Shown here piece after piece: positions 7,088-15,923 of a DNA stretch of 64,000 bases. The notes under the pieces were generated by a model. That model was not told the origin of the DNA and did not search any database. It saw nothing but the letters and a program-made list of their open reading frames with translations. The position numbers and the translations under genes were made by a program. The DNA is from CBFIGX01 sp965662265. Lineage in GTDB: Bacteria > Bacteroidota > Bacteroidia > Flavobacteriales > UBA7430. The first letter of the stretch is position 1. The number at the start of each line of letters is the position of its first letter. The stretch lies in the NCBI GenBank assembly GCA_965662265.1, contig CBFIGX010000003.1, forward strand, positions 124,001 to 188,000, read 5' to 3'.

Positions 7088-8938
7088 ATGAATCAAGTTC
7101 AAGATAAGCTTGAAAAAGTAACTATATTATTCGCTGGAGATTCTGGAGATGGTATTCAACTTACAGGATCGCAGTTTACAAATAACACAGCTCTCTATGG
7201 TAACGATTTGAGTACATTCCCTGATTTTCCTGCAGAAATAAGAGCCCCCTTGGGAACTGTAGCGGGAGTTTCAGGTTTTCAAATTCATTTTGGATCAGTT
7301 GACGTATATACTCCCGGAGATCAGTCGGATGTATTAGTAGTTATGAATGCTGCCGCTTTAAAAAAGAATTTAGGTAGATTAAAAGAACGTGGAACTATCA
7401 TTGCCAATAGTTCAGGGTTTGATAAAAGAAATTTGCGATTAGCAGGAATTGAAAATGCAGAAAACCCCCTTGAGAATAATAGCTTGGAAGGGTATAAACT
7501 TCATCAGTTTGATATAACTAAGCTTACAAGAGAAGCACTAAAAGAATCAAATTTAGGAACCAAAGAGCGAGACAGATGTAAGAATATGTTTGTTTTAGGT
7601 TTTGTTTATTGGATGTATAATAGGTCATTAGATTCTTCCATTGATTTTTTAAATGCAAAGTTCAAAAACAAGCAAGAAATATTAAAAGCAAATATAAAAG
7701 TACTCAAAGCAGGGTATCATTTTGCCGATACTTGTGAGACTTTCTCTAATCGTTTTGAAGTTAAGGCTGCAAAGATGAATTCTGGTAATTATAGAAATAT
7801 AGTTGGAAATCAAGCTACAGCCATAGGCCTCATAGCAGCAGCTAATAAATCTGGTTTAAGTTTATTTTACGGGGGCTACCCAATTACTCCTGCTTCGGAC
7901 ATATTACATGAGTTGGCAAAGCATAAAAACTTCAATATTAAGACTTTTCAAGCAGAAGATGAAATTGCTGGTATATGTGCCGCTATTGGCGCATCTTTTG
8001 GTGGGCATTTGGGAGTAACAGCTTCTTCTGGTCCTGGTATAGCACTTAAAGGTGAAGCTTTAGGGCTAGCAACTATGCTTGAGTTACCACTGGTTGTTAT
8101 TAATGTTCAAAGAGGTGGGCCATCTACAGGATTACCCACTAAAACAGAGCAGTCAGACCTTTTGCAAGCAGTCTATGGAAGAAATGGCGAAGCCCCAATA
8201 CCTGTACTCACAGCATCTTCACCCTCAGATTGTTTTCATATGGCTTATGAAGCGTGCAGAATTGCAATAGAGCATATGACACCAGTATTTTTAATGACTG
8301 ATGGGTACATAGCTAATGGTGCAGAGCCTTGGAAATATCCTACGGCCTCTGACTTAAAAGCTATTGATCTAAATTTCGTTCAACATCGCGATGAAAATTC
8401 ACCAAAGTACTTGCCCTATAAACGCGATGATAAGATGGTAAGATCGTGGGCAATCCCAGGAACAAAAGGCGTGGAACATAGAGTTGGAGGACTCGAAAAG
8501 GATAAAGAAACAGGAAACGTTTCATATGATCCAGAGAATCATCAATACATGGTCAAAGCTCGCGCAAAAAAAGTTCAAAAAATAGCGGAATATATTCCTG
8601 AGCAAAAGTTTGATAGTGGATCACTCCAGTCTAGTGTCCTAGTAATAGGTTGGGGTTCTACATACGGGGCTATAAAGACCGCTGTAAGATCTCTAGAGAC
8701 AAAAGGTTATGATGTTGCACATTTGCAAATAAACTACATTCAGCCAATGCCAAAAAATATCGCTGATCTTATTAAACCATTCGATAAAGTTTTAATTCCT
8801 GAAATGAATAACGGTCAATTAATAAAACTGATCAGAGATCAGTATTTAGTAGATGCAAAGCCGTTTAATAAAATTAAAGGAGTGCCTTTTGAATCTAATG
8901 AAATAGAAAAAGAAATTCTTAAGATGTTATTAGCATAA
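7088..8938 (+). CDS. korA: 2-oxoacid:ferredoxin oxidoreductase, fused gamma-alpha subunit (2-oxoglutarate type)
   Basis: Large subunit of the thiamine-dependent enzyme that oxidatively decarboxylates a 2-oxoacid (probably 2-oxoglutarate) to an acyl-CoA and reduces ferredoxin. At 616 residues it is a fusion: residues 1 to about 200 are the gamma domain (GDSGDGIQLTG, FPDFPAEIRAPLG) and about 235-616 the alpha (pyrimidine-binding) part with GGYPITPAS at 262-270, FQAEDEIAG and TASSGPGIALKGE. The C-terminal transketolase-like domain includes VLVIGWGSTYG. The beta subunit follows after two bases. Whether the substrate is 2-oxoglutarate or another 2-oxoacid is inferred from family resemblance only. 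Confidence 0.92.
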   Translation: MNQVQDKLEKVTILFAGDSGDGIQLTGSQFTNNTALYGNDLSTFPDFPAEIRAPLGTVAGVSGFQIHFGSVDVYTPGDQSDVLVVMNAAALKKNLGRLKERGTIIANSSGFDKRNLRLAGIENAENPLENNSLEGYKLHQFDITKLTREALKESNLGTKERDRCKNMFVLGFVYWMYNRSLDSSIDFLNAKFKNKQEILKANIKVLKAGYHFADTCETFSNRFEVKAAKMNSGNYRNIVGNQATAIGLIAAANKSGLSLFYGGYPITPASDILHELAKHKNFNIKTFQAEDEIAGICAAIGASFGGHLGVTASSGPGIALKGEALGLATMLELPLVVINVQRGGPSTGLPTKTEQSDLLQAVYGRNGEAPIPVLTASSPSDCFHMAYEACRIAIEHMTPVFLMTDGYIANGAEPWKYPTASDLKAIDLNFVQHRDENSPKYLPYKRDDKMVRSWAIPGTKGVEHRVGGLEKDKETGNVSYDPENHQYMVKARAKKVQKIAEYIPEQKFDSGSLQSSVLVIGWGSTYGAIKTAVRSLETKGYDVAHLQINYIQPMPKNIADLIKPFDKVLIPEMNNGQLIKLIRDQYLVDAKPFNKIKGVPFESNEIEKEILKMLLA

Positions 8939-8940
8939 TT

Positions 8941-9987
8941 ATGAAGGAATCAACGTGTAATACAAATGTTGCCAATAATATAACGGCTAAGGACTTTAGT
9001 AGCGATCAGGATATTAGATGGTGTCCTGGCTGTGGAGATTATTCTATCTTAAAGCAAGTTCAAGGGATTCTACCAGAATTTGGTATCCCTCGTGAGGATA
9101 TTGTATTTGTGTCTGGTATAGGGTGCTCGTCAAGATTTCCTTATTATATGAATACTTACGGTATGCACTCAATTCATGGAAGAGCAACTGCTATTGCAAG
9201 TGGATTGAAAGCTGCAAGACCTGATTTAAGCGTTTGGATTATAACGGGTGATGGGGATTCTCTTTCTATAGGAGGGAATCATCTCATTCATATGTTGAGA
9301 AGAAATTTTGACGTTAATGTTCTCTTGTTTAACAATCAAATTTATGGGTTAACAAAGGGGCAGTATTCGCCGACTTCAGAAATAGGAAAAAAGACAAAAT
9401 CCACGCCAATGGGATCTATAGATCATCCATTTAACCCATTGGCTTTATGCATGGGTGCAGAGTCTACTTTTGTAGCAAGAGCTATTGATAGAGAACCTAA
9501 ACATATGAGAGAAGTTTTAAAAAGAGCTGAAGCTCATAAAGGAACCTCATTAGTAGAAATCTATCAAAACTGTAATATATTTAATGATGCTGCATTTGGA
9601 GCTTTTACAGATAAGTCTTCAAAAAAAGACACTAGTATTTATTTAGAACACAATAAACCTTTGGTATTTGGTTCAGAGTTAAACAAAGGAGTTTTGTTGG
9701 ATGGATTTACACCAAAAATAGTTGATTTAAGTAAGGGTAAGTTCACCATAGACGACTTATGGGTCCATGATGAAAAAGATAGGAATAAAGCAAATATCTT
9801 AACACGCTTCTTTGACGATCCTTCTTTTAACGATGCTTTACCAAGACCATTTGGTGTCTTTTATCAAGAAGAAAGGTTTTGTTATGAAGATGCTCTTTAT
9901 GAACAGATTGATATTGTAAAAAAACGCAAAGGTAATTCTGACTTAAATTCATTGCTTTCAGGAAATAACACTTGGTCCGTAAAATAA
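8941..9987 (+). CDS. korB: 2-oxoacid:ferredoxin oxidoreductase, beta (TPP-binding) subunit
   Basis: Binds thiamine diphosphate and Mg2+ and carries a [4Fe-4S] cluster for electron transfer to ferredoxin. RWCPGCGDYSIL near residues 26-37 contributes the CxxC cluster ligands; GIGCSSRFP and GDGDSLSIGGNH (starting at about 103) form the TPP-binding motif, closed by LLFNNQIYGLTKGQ. The 348-residue length is normal for Bacteroidota. It begins two bases after the alpha-gamma subunit. A weak hairpin region follows the gene but is not convincing as a terminator. Confidence 0.92.
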   Translation: MKESTCNTNVANNITAKDFSSDQDIRWCPGCGDYSILKQVQGILPEFGIPREDIVFVSGIGCSSRFPYYMNTYGMHSIHGRATAIASGLKAARPDLSVWIITGDGDSLSIGGNHLIHMLRRNFDVNVLLFNNQIYGLTKGQYSPTSEIGKKTKSTPMGSIDHPFNPLALCMGAESTFVARAIDREPKHMREVLKRAEAHKGTSLVEIYQNCNIFNDAAFGAFTDKSSKKDTSIYLEHNKPLVFGSELNKGVLLDGFTPKIVDLSKGKFTIDDLWVHDEKDRNKANILTRFFDDPSFNDALPRPFGVFYQEERFCYEDALYEQIDIVKKRKGNSDLNSLLSGNNTWSVK

Positions 9988-10016
9988 AAGAATCTTTTTG
10001 AAGTTTTTTATTTCAA

Positions 10017-10322
10017 GTGTATTTTGATAAATTGAATAACCGAGTGATAAGTAGAAATATATGCTGCTTTTTAATAGCTCACCTTCTTTGTCATTTTTTA
10101 TTCTACATAGATGAAGGTTATTATGACTTTAGATGGATGAATTCTGTCGGTAATTGGCTTGTATTTATCATATATAATTTCGTAACATTTATCGTTGTCG
10201 TAGTTGTCCAGAGAATTCTTGTAGTAAATAACATTACAAAATCAAATATGTTTTACACACTACTGTTAAGTGTTGTAATTACAATATTGTTTATTTGGTA
10301 TTTGGCTGGTAGATCATTTTAA
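10017..10322 (+). CDS. Small membrane protein of unknown function
   Basis: An open frame of 101 residues starting with GTG (a TTG five codons later is another possibility). It has three predicted transmembrane segments: NICCFLIAHLLCHFLFYI, WLVFIIYNFVTFIVVVVVQ and MFYTLLLSVVITILFIWYL. I do not recognise the family. It sits between korB and the convergent nadE, with only 14 bases to the nadE stop. Codon use resembles that of its neighbours, which supports a real gene, but no other evidence does. Confidence 0.55.
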   Translation: MYFDKLNNRVISRNICCFLIAHLLCHFLFYIDEGYYDFRWMNSVGNWLVFIIYNFVTFIVVVVVQRILVVNNITKSNMFYTLLLSVVITILFIWYLAGRSF

Positions 10323-10336
10323 CGACATAATAGCTG

Positions 10337-11116
10337 TTATTTTAAATCTAAAGGAATTTGACAAACAGGTATTGGATTCATTTTGTGTTGATTGGCTAAA
10401 TGTAATTTAGAGTAAATATCAAATACTTGTTTTTTTCTACCATTGTATCTATTGGCGGTTGAACTAGCATAGGCTTTCATGGCCCATTCTAATTCGTCGT
10501 AATTAGCCCCTAATTGGTCTTCGTCATTTCTCCCATCTGCCCACAGACCATCTGTCGGTTCAGCTTTTTGAATAGCGTCTATAATCCTCAAGTCTTTGGC
10601 TAATGCAAAGACTTCAGATTTCATAAGATCAGCAATTGGGCTAAGGTCTACACCGCCATCTCCGTATTTGGTGAAGAATCCAACACCAAAATCTTCAACT
10701 TTATTTCCTGTGCCTGCAACCAACATTCCGTTAGCGCCTGCGATGGTATATAACGTTGTCATTCTTAGTCTAGCTCTACTGTTTGCTAAACTTAGATTTT
10801 CTTGCATATTAACTGGTATTTTCATCTTGAATAAATCAAAACACTCTGATAGATCGATAGTTTCAACACTAATATTTGAAAAGTTGTTTTGTAGCCAGTC
10901 TACATGTGCTTTTGATCTATTTAATTCAATATCATTTTGATGAATTGGCATGAGAAGACATAGCACATTTTTGCCAGACAACGCACAAAGTGTAGATGTT
11001 ACTGCAGAGTCAATGCCTCCTGAAATACCTACAACAAAACCGTTAGTGTTTGATTTTTCACTGTAGTTCTGGAGCCAACTTGAAATATGTTTAATTACAT
11101 CTTTGGTCTTTATCAT
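10337..11116 (-). CDS. nadE: NH3-dependent NAD+ synthetase
   Basis: Converts nicotinic acid adenine dinucleotide to NAD+ with ATP and ammonia, the last step of NAD synthesis. The N-type ATP pyrophosphatase P-loop SGGIDS is at residues 32-37; GTGNKVEDFGVGFFTKYGDG carries the substrate and Mg2+ region, and EPTDGLWADGRNDEDQLG is the family signature loop. At 259 residues it has no glutaminase domain, so it uses free ammonia. I start it at the ATG at 11116; the frame stays open to a TTG six codons upstream, but that gives an unusual N-terminus. It is divergent from gldB. Confidence 0.93.
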   Translation of the reverse strand: MIKTKDVIKHISSWLQNYSEKSNTNGFVVGISGGIDSAVTSTLCALSGKNVLCLLMPIHQNDIELNRSKAHVDWLQNNFSNISVETIDLSECFDLFKMKIPVNMQENLSLANSRARLRMTTLYTIAGANGMLVAGTGNKVEDFGVGFFTKYGDGGVDLSPIADLMKSEVFALAKDLRIIDAIQKAEPTDGLWADGRNDEDQLGANYDELEWAMKAYASSTANRYNGRKKQVFDIYSKLHLANQHKMNPIPVCQIPLDLK

Positions 11117-11199
11117 ATCTGAAAAATATGTCAAATTTAATAAAAATCATACTTTATTGAATATGTGTGAACTGTTTATAATTTAGAATTTCAATTACT

Positions 11200-11207
11200 T
11201 ATTTTTG
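11200..11207 (+). promoter_or_regulatory. -7 promoter box TATTTTTG before gldB
   Basis: TATTTTTG matches TAnnTTTG. It overlaps an in-frame TTG at 11205 that could otherwise be taken for the gldB start, which argues for the ATG codons at 11223 or 11229 as the true start and implies a short leader of about 10-16 bases. Confidence 0.5.
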
Positions 11208-11228
11208 CTTGTAATAAAGAACATGTTT

Positions 11229-12206
11229 ATGAAGTACTCTATTTTTTTTGTAGCACTCCTATTTTTAGGTTTACCTTCCTGTCATGATTTATCAAATTAC
11301 CCCGATATAAGTGGGCAAAAGTCAAAAATTTCTATATCGCACTTTGATAGAGAGTTTTTTGCTATGGATAGTGCTTCGTTTGATTTTGATTTGCAACAGA
11401 TGAAAATTAAATTTCCTTTATTTTTCGCTGGTAATCAAAATAACAATTCGTTTAGAGCACGATTCGATGATAAACTAATCAGAGAATTATATGAGTCTGT
11501 AGATTCTACTTTTCTTGATCTAGAGAGTATAGAAAATGAATTGAAAAGAGCTTTTAAATACTTTGATTACTATTTTTCGCATGATAGTTTGCAAATTTAT
11601 ACATGGTGCTCAAATTTTGAGAGCTTAGAACCTATTACCATTTCGGCTAACACAATTCTCATAGGATTAGATATGTATTTGGGAGAAAACTCTAAATTCT
11701 ATTCTACCGCGCCATTATATATAAGACAACAGTTTAATAGACAGTTTATGCTCCCTGATGTCTTTTTTTATTACTTTTCAGCTTATATCCCTTTACCAAA
11801 AGAAAACACACTATTAGCTTCTATGATACACTATGGTAAAATACATTATTTGAAAAGTTTGGTTTTACCTGAATATGATGAGCATACAATAATGAAGTAT
11901 AGAAGTGATAAACATAGTTGGGCTCAACTTAATGAGGCCAATATTTGGGCATTCTTCTTGGAAAATAATCTTTTGTTTTCTTCACAACAGCAAAACAAAA
12001 GACGTTTTATTGACGAAGCACCTTTTTCAAAATTTAATACAAATTTTGACGCAGATAGTCCTGGGGCAATAGGTCAGTGGGTAGGATTACAGATAGTTAC
12101 TTCATACATGAAGACAAATCCAGATATAACACCTAAGGAATTAATAAAAGAAATCGATACTCAAAAAATCCTGCGCAAGTCGGGTTATAAACCAAAAAAT
12201 AGATGA
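11229..12206 (+). CDS. gldB: Gliding motility lipoprotein GldB
   Basis: GldB is required for gliding and helps stabilise GldJ in flavobacteria; its biochemical activity is unknown. The protein has a lipoprotein signal ending in LFLGLPSC (lipidated C18 from this start), then the GldB segment SHFDREFFAMDS and IKFPLFFAG, which identify the family. Length (about 325 residues) is normal. ATG 11223 is an alternative start; 11229 gives the cleaner MKYSIFF signal peptide and a longer leader from the promoter at 11200. The next gene is gldC, overlapping by four bases, the arrangement known from Flavobacterium. Confidence 0.9.
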   Translation: MKYSIFFVALLFLGLPSCHDLSNYPDISGQKSKISISHFDREFFAMDSASFDFDLQQMKIKFPLFFAGNQNNNSFRARFDDKLIRELYESVDSTFLDLESIENELKRAFKYFDYYFSHDSLQIYTWCSNFESLEPITISANTILIGLDMYLGENSKFYSTAPLYIRQQFNRQFMLPDVFFYYFSAYIPLPKENTLLASMIHYGKIHYLKSLVLPEYDEHTIMKYRSDKHSWAQLNEANIWAFFLENNLLFSSQQQNKRRFIDEAPFSKFNTNFDADSPGAIGQWVGLQIVTSYMKTNPDITPKELIKEIDTQKILRKSGYKPKNR

Positions 12207-12547
12207 TGAAAGAGTCAGAAATAAAAATAAAAATACAGTTAGATGAGAATAAGGTGCCTGAGCAAATCTTATGGTCAGCGCCTGATGCTGGTGAAATAAA
12301 TCAAAAATCAGAAGCAATTCTTATGTCTTTGTGGGACTCGGAAGTTCAAAATTCCTTAAGAATCGATCTTTGGACAAAAGAGATGAAAGTAGATCAAATG
12401 AAAACTTTTTTTCATCAAACATTAGTAGCAATGTCTGATACCTACGAGCGTGCTACAAACGACGAAAAAATGGCTGATGACATGCGGAAATTTTGCCAAT
12501 ATTTTGCAGAAGAACTTAATTTAATAAAAGATATAAAGAAGAAATAG
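12203..12547 (+). CDS. gldC: Gliding motility protein GldC
   Basis: A 114-residue cytoplasmic protein matching GldC: SEIKIKIQLDENKVPEQILWSAPD at the start (quoted here only as a region), then EAILMSLWD, LRIDLWTKEM and the C-terminal CQYFAEELNLI. In flavobacteria GldC improves gliding and acts with GldB, although its role is not known in molecular terms. The start ATG overlaps the gldB stop, indicating translational coupling. Another ATG follows immediately and could be used. No clear terminator separates it from the convergent engB. Confidence 0.9.
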   Translation: MMKESEIKIKIQLDENKVPEQILWSAPDAGEINQKSEAILMSLWDSEVQNSLRIDLWTKEMKVDQMKTFFHQTLVAMSDTYERATNDEKMADDMRKFCQYFAEELNLIKDIKKK

Positions 12548-12587
12548 TTATTGTTAGAAACTAGTAACAGCCTCTTTATGATAGTGT

Positions 12588-13196
12588 TTAAATTTTATCT
12601 CGAACCAAACTGTTTGTTTTAGAAATAAAGTTTAATAATTCTAGCTTACCGACTCCAGAACTAGACGAGCTCATGAAAGTTTGTGGTAATTCTTCCCAAT
12701 ATTTTAGCATTTCAGTTTTATACTTTGATAAATTTTTATTCAACTGATTGCTTGATAATTTGTCTATTTTAGTAAATACTATGACAAAGGGTAGGCGTTT
12801 TTCACCTAGCCAATTTATGAATTTTATGTCTAAGCTCTGCGGCTCTAATCTAGAATCTACTAATACAAAAGTACAAACTAAATTCTGTCTGTTCTCAAGG
12901 TAGTCGTATATGAATTTTGCAAAATTTGAGCGGTCTTTTTTTGATACGCGAGCATAACCATAACCTGGTAAGTCTACAAGATACCACTCGTCATTAATTA
13001 TAAAATGGTTTATAAGTTGAGTCTTACCTGGTTTCCCCGATGTCTTTGCTAGTGATTTACGAGCAGTAAGCATATTAATAAGCGACGATTTGCCAACATT
13101 AGATCTACCGATAAAAGCATACTCAGGTATTTTATCCTTTGGGCATTTATTTATGTCGGTGTTACTAATTACAAATTCGGCACGATTAATTTTCAT
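12588..13196 (-). CDS. engB: Ribosome-biogenesis GTPase EngB (YsxC/YihA)
   Basis: GTPase needed for assembly of the large ribosomal subunit. The G1 loop GRSNVGKSS is at about 30-38, the G2 region KTSGKPGKTQLINHF, G3 in LVDLPGYGYARV, and G4 VFTKIDKL. At 202 residues it is the usual size. The start ATG at 13196 overlaps the end of the upstream hydrolase gene by 11 bases, so the two form an operon. It is convergent with gldC. Confidence 0.95.
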   Translation of the reverse strand: MKINRAEFVISNTDINKCPKDKIPEYAFIGRSNVGKSSLINMLTARKSLAKTSGKPGKTQLINHFIINDEWYLVDLPGYGYARVSKKDRSNFAKFIYDYLENRQNLVCTFVLVDSRLEPQSLDIKFINWLGEKRLPFVIVFTKIDKLSSNQLNKNLSKYKTEMLKYWEELPQTFMSSSSSGVGKLELLNFISKTNSLVRDKI

Positions 13197-13956
13197 GAGA
13201 ATTTTTTTTCAACCATGCGATACAAGTGTTAGCGAAGTCGATAGGATGTTCCATCATCGGAGCATGCCCACACTTTTCAAACCAGTATAGGTTGGAGTTT
13301 GGTAGTAGTCTGTGAAATTCTTCGGCTACTTCAGGAGGTGTAACACCATCATTTTTGCCCCAAATTAAGCAAGTAGGGTTTGTCATTTTTGGAAGGTCTT
13401 TAGCCATATTATGTCTAATTGCAGACTTTGCAATAGCTAAAATTCGAATGACTTTATCTCTAGAATTTACCGACTCAAAGACTTCGTCAACCAATTCTTT
13501 TGTTGCAACAGCCGGATCATAAAAAACGTCTTCTGTTTTTTCTTTGATATAGTTGTAGTCATCTCTTCGTGGATAGGTGTCACCCATAGCGCTTTCATAT
13601 AGCCCGGAGCTGCCAGTTAAGATGAGGTTTCTTACAGCATTTGGGTTATTTTTTGTGTAAATTAATGCTACATGTCCACCAAGTGAATTTCCTAATAAGG
13701 TAACATCTTTAAGATCCATATCATCAATAAATTTCTCTAGAAATTTTGAAATACCCTTAGCACTTGTTTTTAGTAGGGGTAGAGTATAAATTGGTAAGGA
13801 AGGGATAACAACCCTAAAACCTGCGCCTGCTAATATGCGTGCAGTTTTTTCAAAGTTACTTAATGCACCCATTAAGCCATGTAAAAAAATCACAATTGGG
13901 CCTGAGCCAATGTCAACGTATTCGTAATCGCCCTTTTTGTTTATCTCGTATTTCAT
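13186..13956 (-). CDS. Alpha/beta-hydrolase fold protein
   Basis: A 256-residue alpha/beta hydrolase. The oxyanion-hole region is IVIFLHGLMGAL, the nucleophile elbow GNSLGGH places the serine at about residue 91, the acid is likely in CLIWGKNDGVTP, and the catalytic histidine in FEKCGHAPMMEHP. No signal peptide is present, so it acts in the cytoplasm. The substrate is unknown; the sequence resembles lipase- or meta-cleavage-hydrolase-like members. The ATG at 13956 is preferred to a TTG seven codons upstream. It is followed by engB with overlap, and its 5' side faces the dcw cluster. Confidence 0.85.
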   Translation of the reverse strand: MKYEINKKGDYEYVDIGSGPIVIFLHGLMGALSNFEKTARILAGAGFRVVIPSLPIYTLPLLKTSAKGISKFLEKFIDDMDLKDVTLLGNSLGGHVALIYTKNNPNAVRNLILTGSSGLYESAMGDTYPRRDDYNYIKEKTEDVFYDPAVATKELVDEVFESVNSRDKVIRILAIAKSAIRHNMAKDLPKMTNPTCLIWGKNDGVTPPEVAEEFHRLLPNSNLYWFEKCGHAPMMEHPIDFANTCIAWLKKNSHEN

Positions 13957-14145
13957 ATTTGAAAATTTACTGTGCAAAAATACTGAATTTATAATGAAAT
14001 ATAATCCCGCCTTCTTTGATGCATAATTTAGGCGTTAATCCAAAAAAATCGAAGGTAGTGATTTAAAAGAAATAGATGATTTTAAAGATAAATCACGATT
14101 CATATATCTACATTTTAATAGGTTAAGACGAAAGTTATCAACAAT

Positions 14146-14170
14146 GTGGTAAAAAGTGGTAAAAAGTGGT
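14146..14170 (+). promoter_or_regulatory. Three direct GTGGT repeats at 10-bp spacing: MraZ-box-like operator
   Basis: GTGGT occurs at 14146-14150, 14156-14160 and 14166-14170, each separated by AAAAA, so the unit GTGGTAAAAA repeats at one helical turn. MraZ proteins of other bacteria bind short tandem boxes containing GTGG or GGG a turn apart, upstream of their own gene. The last repeat ends one base before a TATATTTG promoter box, so binding would block the promoter of the division cluster. The binding is inferred. Confidence 0.7.
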
Positions 14171-14171
14171 A

Positions 14172-14179
14172 TATATTTG
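14172..14179 (+). promoter_or_regulatory. -7 promoter box TATATTTG of the dcw cluster
   Basis: TATATTTG matches TAnnTTTG. It is 29-36 bases before the mraZ GTG start and lies directly after the three GTGGT repeats. Confidence 0.55.
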
Positions 14180-14207
14180 TTTTCAATTCTTAAATACTAG
14201 TAGGGTC

Positions 14208-14678
14208 GTGAAAAATTTGATTGGAATGTACGAGTGTAGGGCAGACGCCAAAGGGCGTTTAAAGATCCCTTCTGGTCTAAAAAATCAATTAATTACGACT
14301 TTAAATGAAGGTTTTGTGTTGAAGCGATCTGTTTTTAATAAATGTTTAGAGTTGCACCCATTATCTCAATGGGAGGCAGTTATGGAAGACGTAAATAAAT
14401 TGAATCGTTTTGTTAAAAAGAACAATGATTTTATAAGAATGTTTACTGCCGGTGTTAGAATGGTAGAGCCTGATAGTACCACAAGGATTCAAATTCCCAA
14501 AGATCTTATCAAGTTTGCAGGTATAAAAAAAGAAGTAGTTCTTGCTTCCGTAGGGAAAATTGTTGAAGTGTGGGACAAAGATAGGTATGAGGCTAGCGTA
14601 AATAATGTAGAGGTTGATTTTGGGCTACTAGCTGAGGAAGTTATGGGTGGGGGCTCTAAAACTATAGAGAATGACTAA
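14208..14678 (+). CDS. mraZ: Transcriptional regulator MraZ
   Basis: DNA-binding protein, first gene of the division and cell-wall cluster, which represses its own operon in several bacteria. It carries two SpoVT/AbrB-like MraZ repeats: IGMYECRADAKGRLKIPSGL at the N-terminus and GVRMVEPDSTTRIQIPKDL in the middle. I start it at GTG 14208, giving the expected N-terminus and 156 residues; the open frame begins further upstream at 14166, but that start lies in the repeats and promoter. The 3' end overlaps rsmH by eight bases. Confidence 0.93.
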   Translation: MKNLIGMYECRADAKGRLKIPSGLKNQLITTLNEGFVLKRSVFNKCLELHPLSQWEAVMEDVNKLNRFVKKNNDFIRMFTAGVRMVEPDSTTRIQIPKDLIKFAGIKKEVVLASVGKIVEVWDKDRYEASVNNVEVDFGLLAEEVMGGGSKTIEND

Positions 14679-15570
14679 ATACCATAAACCGGTTCTTCTT
14701 CCAGAATGTATTGAGGGATTGAATATTTGCTCAACAGGTATTTATGTTGATGTGACTTTTGGTGGTGGTGGGCATTCCAAAGAAATAGTAAAATACCTGA
14801 AGAATGGTCATTTATATGCTTTTGATCAAGATGCAGACGCTCTAGTAAACAGTCTTAATGATGAGAGATTTACTCTAATAAACTCAAATTTTCGATACCT
14901 GAAAGCATCTTTAAGAATGTACGGAGTAAGTGAGGTAGACGGTATTTTGGCTGACCTTGGTGTTTCATCTCATCAATTTAACGAAGCCAATAGAGGTTTT
15001 TCTATTCGATTTGAGGCGGAGTTAGATATGAGAATGGATCAAAGTGAGAAGCTAAACGCTTTTAAAGTTGTCAATAAATATACGCATGAAGATTTGACGA
15101 ATATCTTTAAAGTGTACGGTGAGGTTAAACGGCCAGGCACAGTAGCTAGGCTGATATGTGAATCAAGAGAGGTAAAACCTATATCTACTATTAATGAACT
15201 TAAAAATGCAATTCAATTGGTAGCCCCTAAACTACAGGAAAATAAGTTTTATGCTCAAATTTTTCAAGCCATACGGATAGAGGTAAACGATGAAATAGAG
15301 GCATTAAAAGATATGTTAACCCAAGCTCAGAATATACTAAAACCTGGTGGCAGGTTGGTCGTTATTTCTTACCATTCGTTGGAGGATAGACTGGTAAAAA
15401 ACATCATTCAAAAAGGCAATTTTAAAGGCGAATTAAAGCAAGACTTTTATGGGAATAAGATTTTGGACTTTAAGAAAGTAACCAAAAAGCCAATGATTCC
15501 CTCACAAGAGGAAATTTCAATAAACAATCGGGCTAGAAGTGCAAAACTTAGAGTGGCCGAAAAAATATAA
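14671..15570 (+). CDS. rsmH: 16S rRNA (cytosine1402-N4)-methyltransferase
   Basis: Methylates N4 of C1402 in 16S rRNA. The N-terminus YHKPVLLPECIEGL and the SAM-binding motif VDVTFGGGGHSKEI (about 26-39) identify RsmH (MraW), as do ADLGVSSHQFNEANRGFSIR and VISYHSLEDRLVK. 299 residues is the usual length. Its position between mraZ and ftsL is the conserved dcw order. Confidence 0.96.
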   Translation: MTKYHKPVLLPECIEGLNICSTGIYVDVTFGGGGHSKEIVKYLKNGHLYAFDQDADALVNSLNDERFTLINSNFRYLKASLRMYGVSEVDGILADLGVSSHQFNEANRGFSIRFEAELDMRMDQSEKLNAFKVVNKYTHEDLTNIFKVYGEVKRPGTVARLICESREVKPISTINELKNAIQLVAPKLQENKFYAQIFQAIRIEVNDEIEALKDMLTQAQNILKPGGRLVVISYHSLEDRLVKNIIQKGNFKGELKQDFYGNKILDFKKVTKKPMIPSQEEISINNRARSAKLRVAEKI

Positions 15571-15573
15571 ATA

Positions 15574-15921
15574 GTGACAGAAGTTAATTCTAAAAAATGG
15601 ACCGCATACAAGGCTAAAATGGTTAAAGCTATTTATGCCAAAAAACTTGTGCCAAAAAACGTGATAGAAGCTTCCTGGAAAATGATCTTATATGTTGCAG
15701 CTATGGCTATTGTTGTCATTTACAGTTCACATAGTGTAGATCAAAAAGTAATGGTTATCAGTAAGTTAAATGAGCGGATAAAAGATTTGCGTTCTCAGCA
15801 CATAGATATGAGGACTCAGCTAATGACACAGAGTAAAGTAACAAGGGTATCTGAAGAGGTTAAAGATATTGGCTTGGTAGAATCTCTACAAGCTCCATAT
15901 AAAATAGTCATACAAAATTAG
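15574..15921 (+). CDS. ftsL: FtsL-like cell division protein
   Basis: A 115-residue bitopic membrane protein: cytoplasmic basic N-terminus, one transmembrane segment (MILYVAAMAIVVIYSSH, about 36-52), then a coiled-coil periplasmic part with heptads (VISKLNERIKDLRSQHIDMR). FtsL links FtsI/FtsW to the divisome through FtsB and FtsQ. The sequence of this family is poorly conserved, so the call leans on topology and position between rsmH and ftsI. The start is a GTG three bases after the rsmH stop. Confidence 0.85.
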   Translation: MTEVNSKKWTAYKAKMVKAIYAKKLVPKNVIEASWKMILYVAAMAIVVIYSSHSVDQKVMVISKLNERIKDLRSQHIDMRTQLMTQSKVTRVSEEVKDIGLVESLQAPYKIVIQN

Positions 15922-15923
15922 TT

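Noticed and set aside
11205..11228. TTG start for gldB with six extra codons before the ATG
   Set aside because: The TTG lies inside the TATTTTTG promoter box, so it cannot be in the transcript as a start; the ATG codons at 11223 and 11229 fit better.
14135..14143. TTATCAACA, similar to a DnaA box
   Set aside because: One mismatch to TTATNCACA and only a single copy; no dnaA gene or origin features are nearby.
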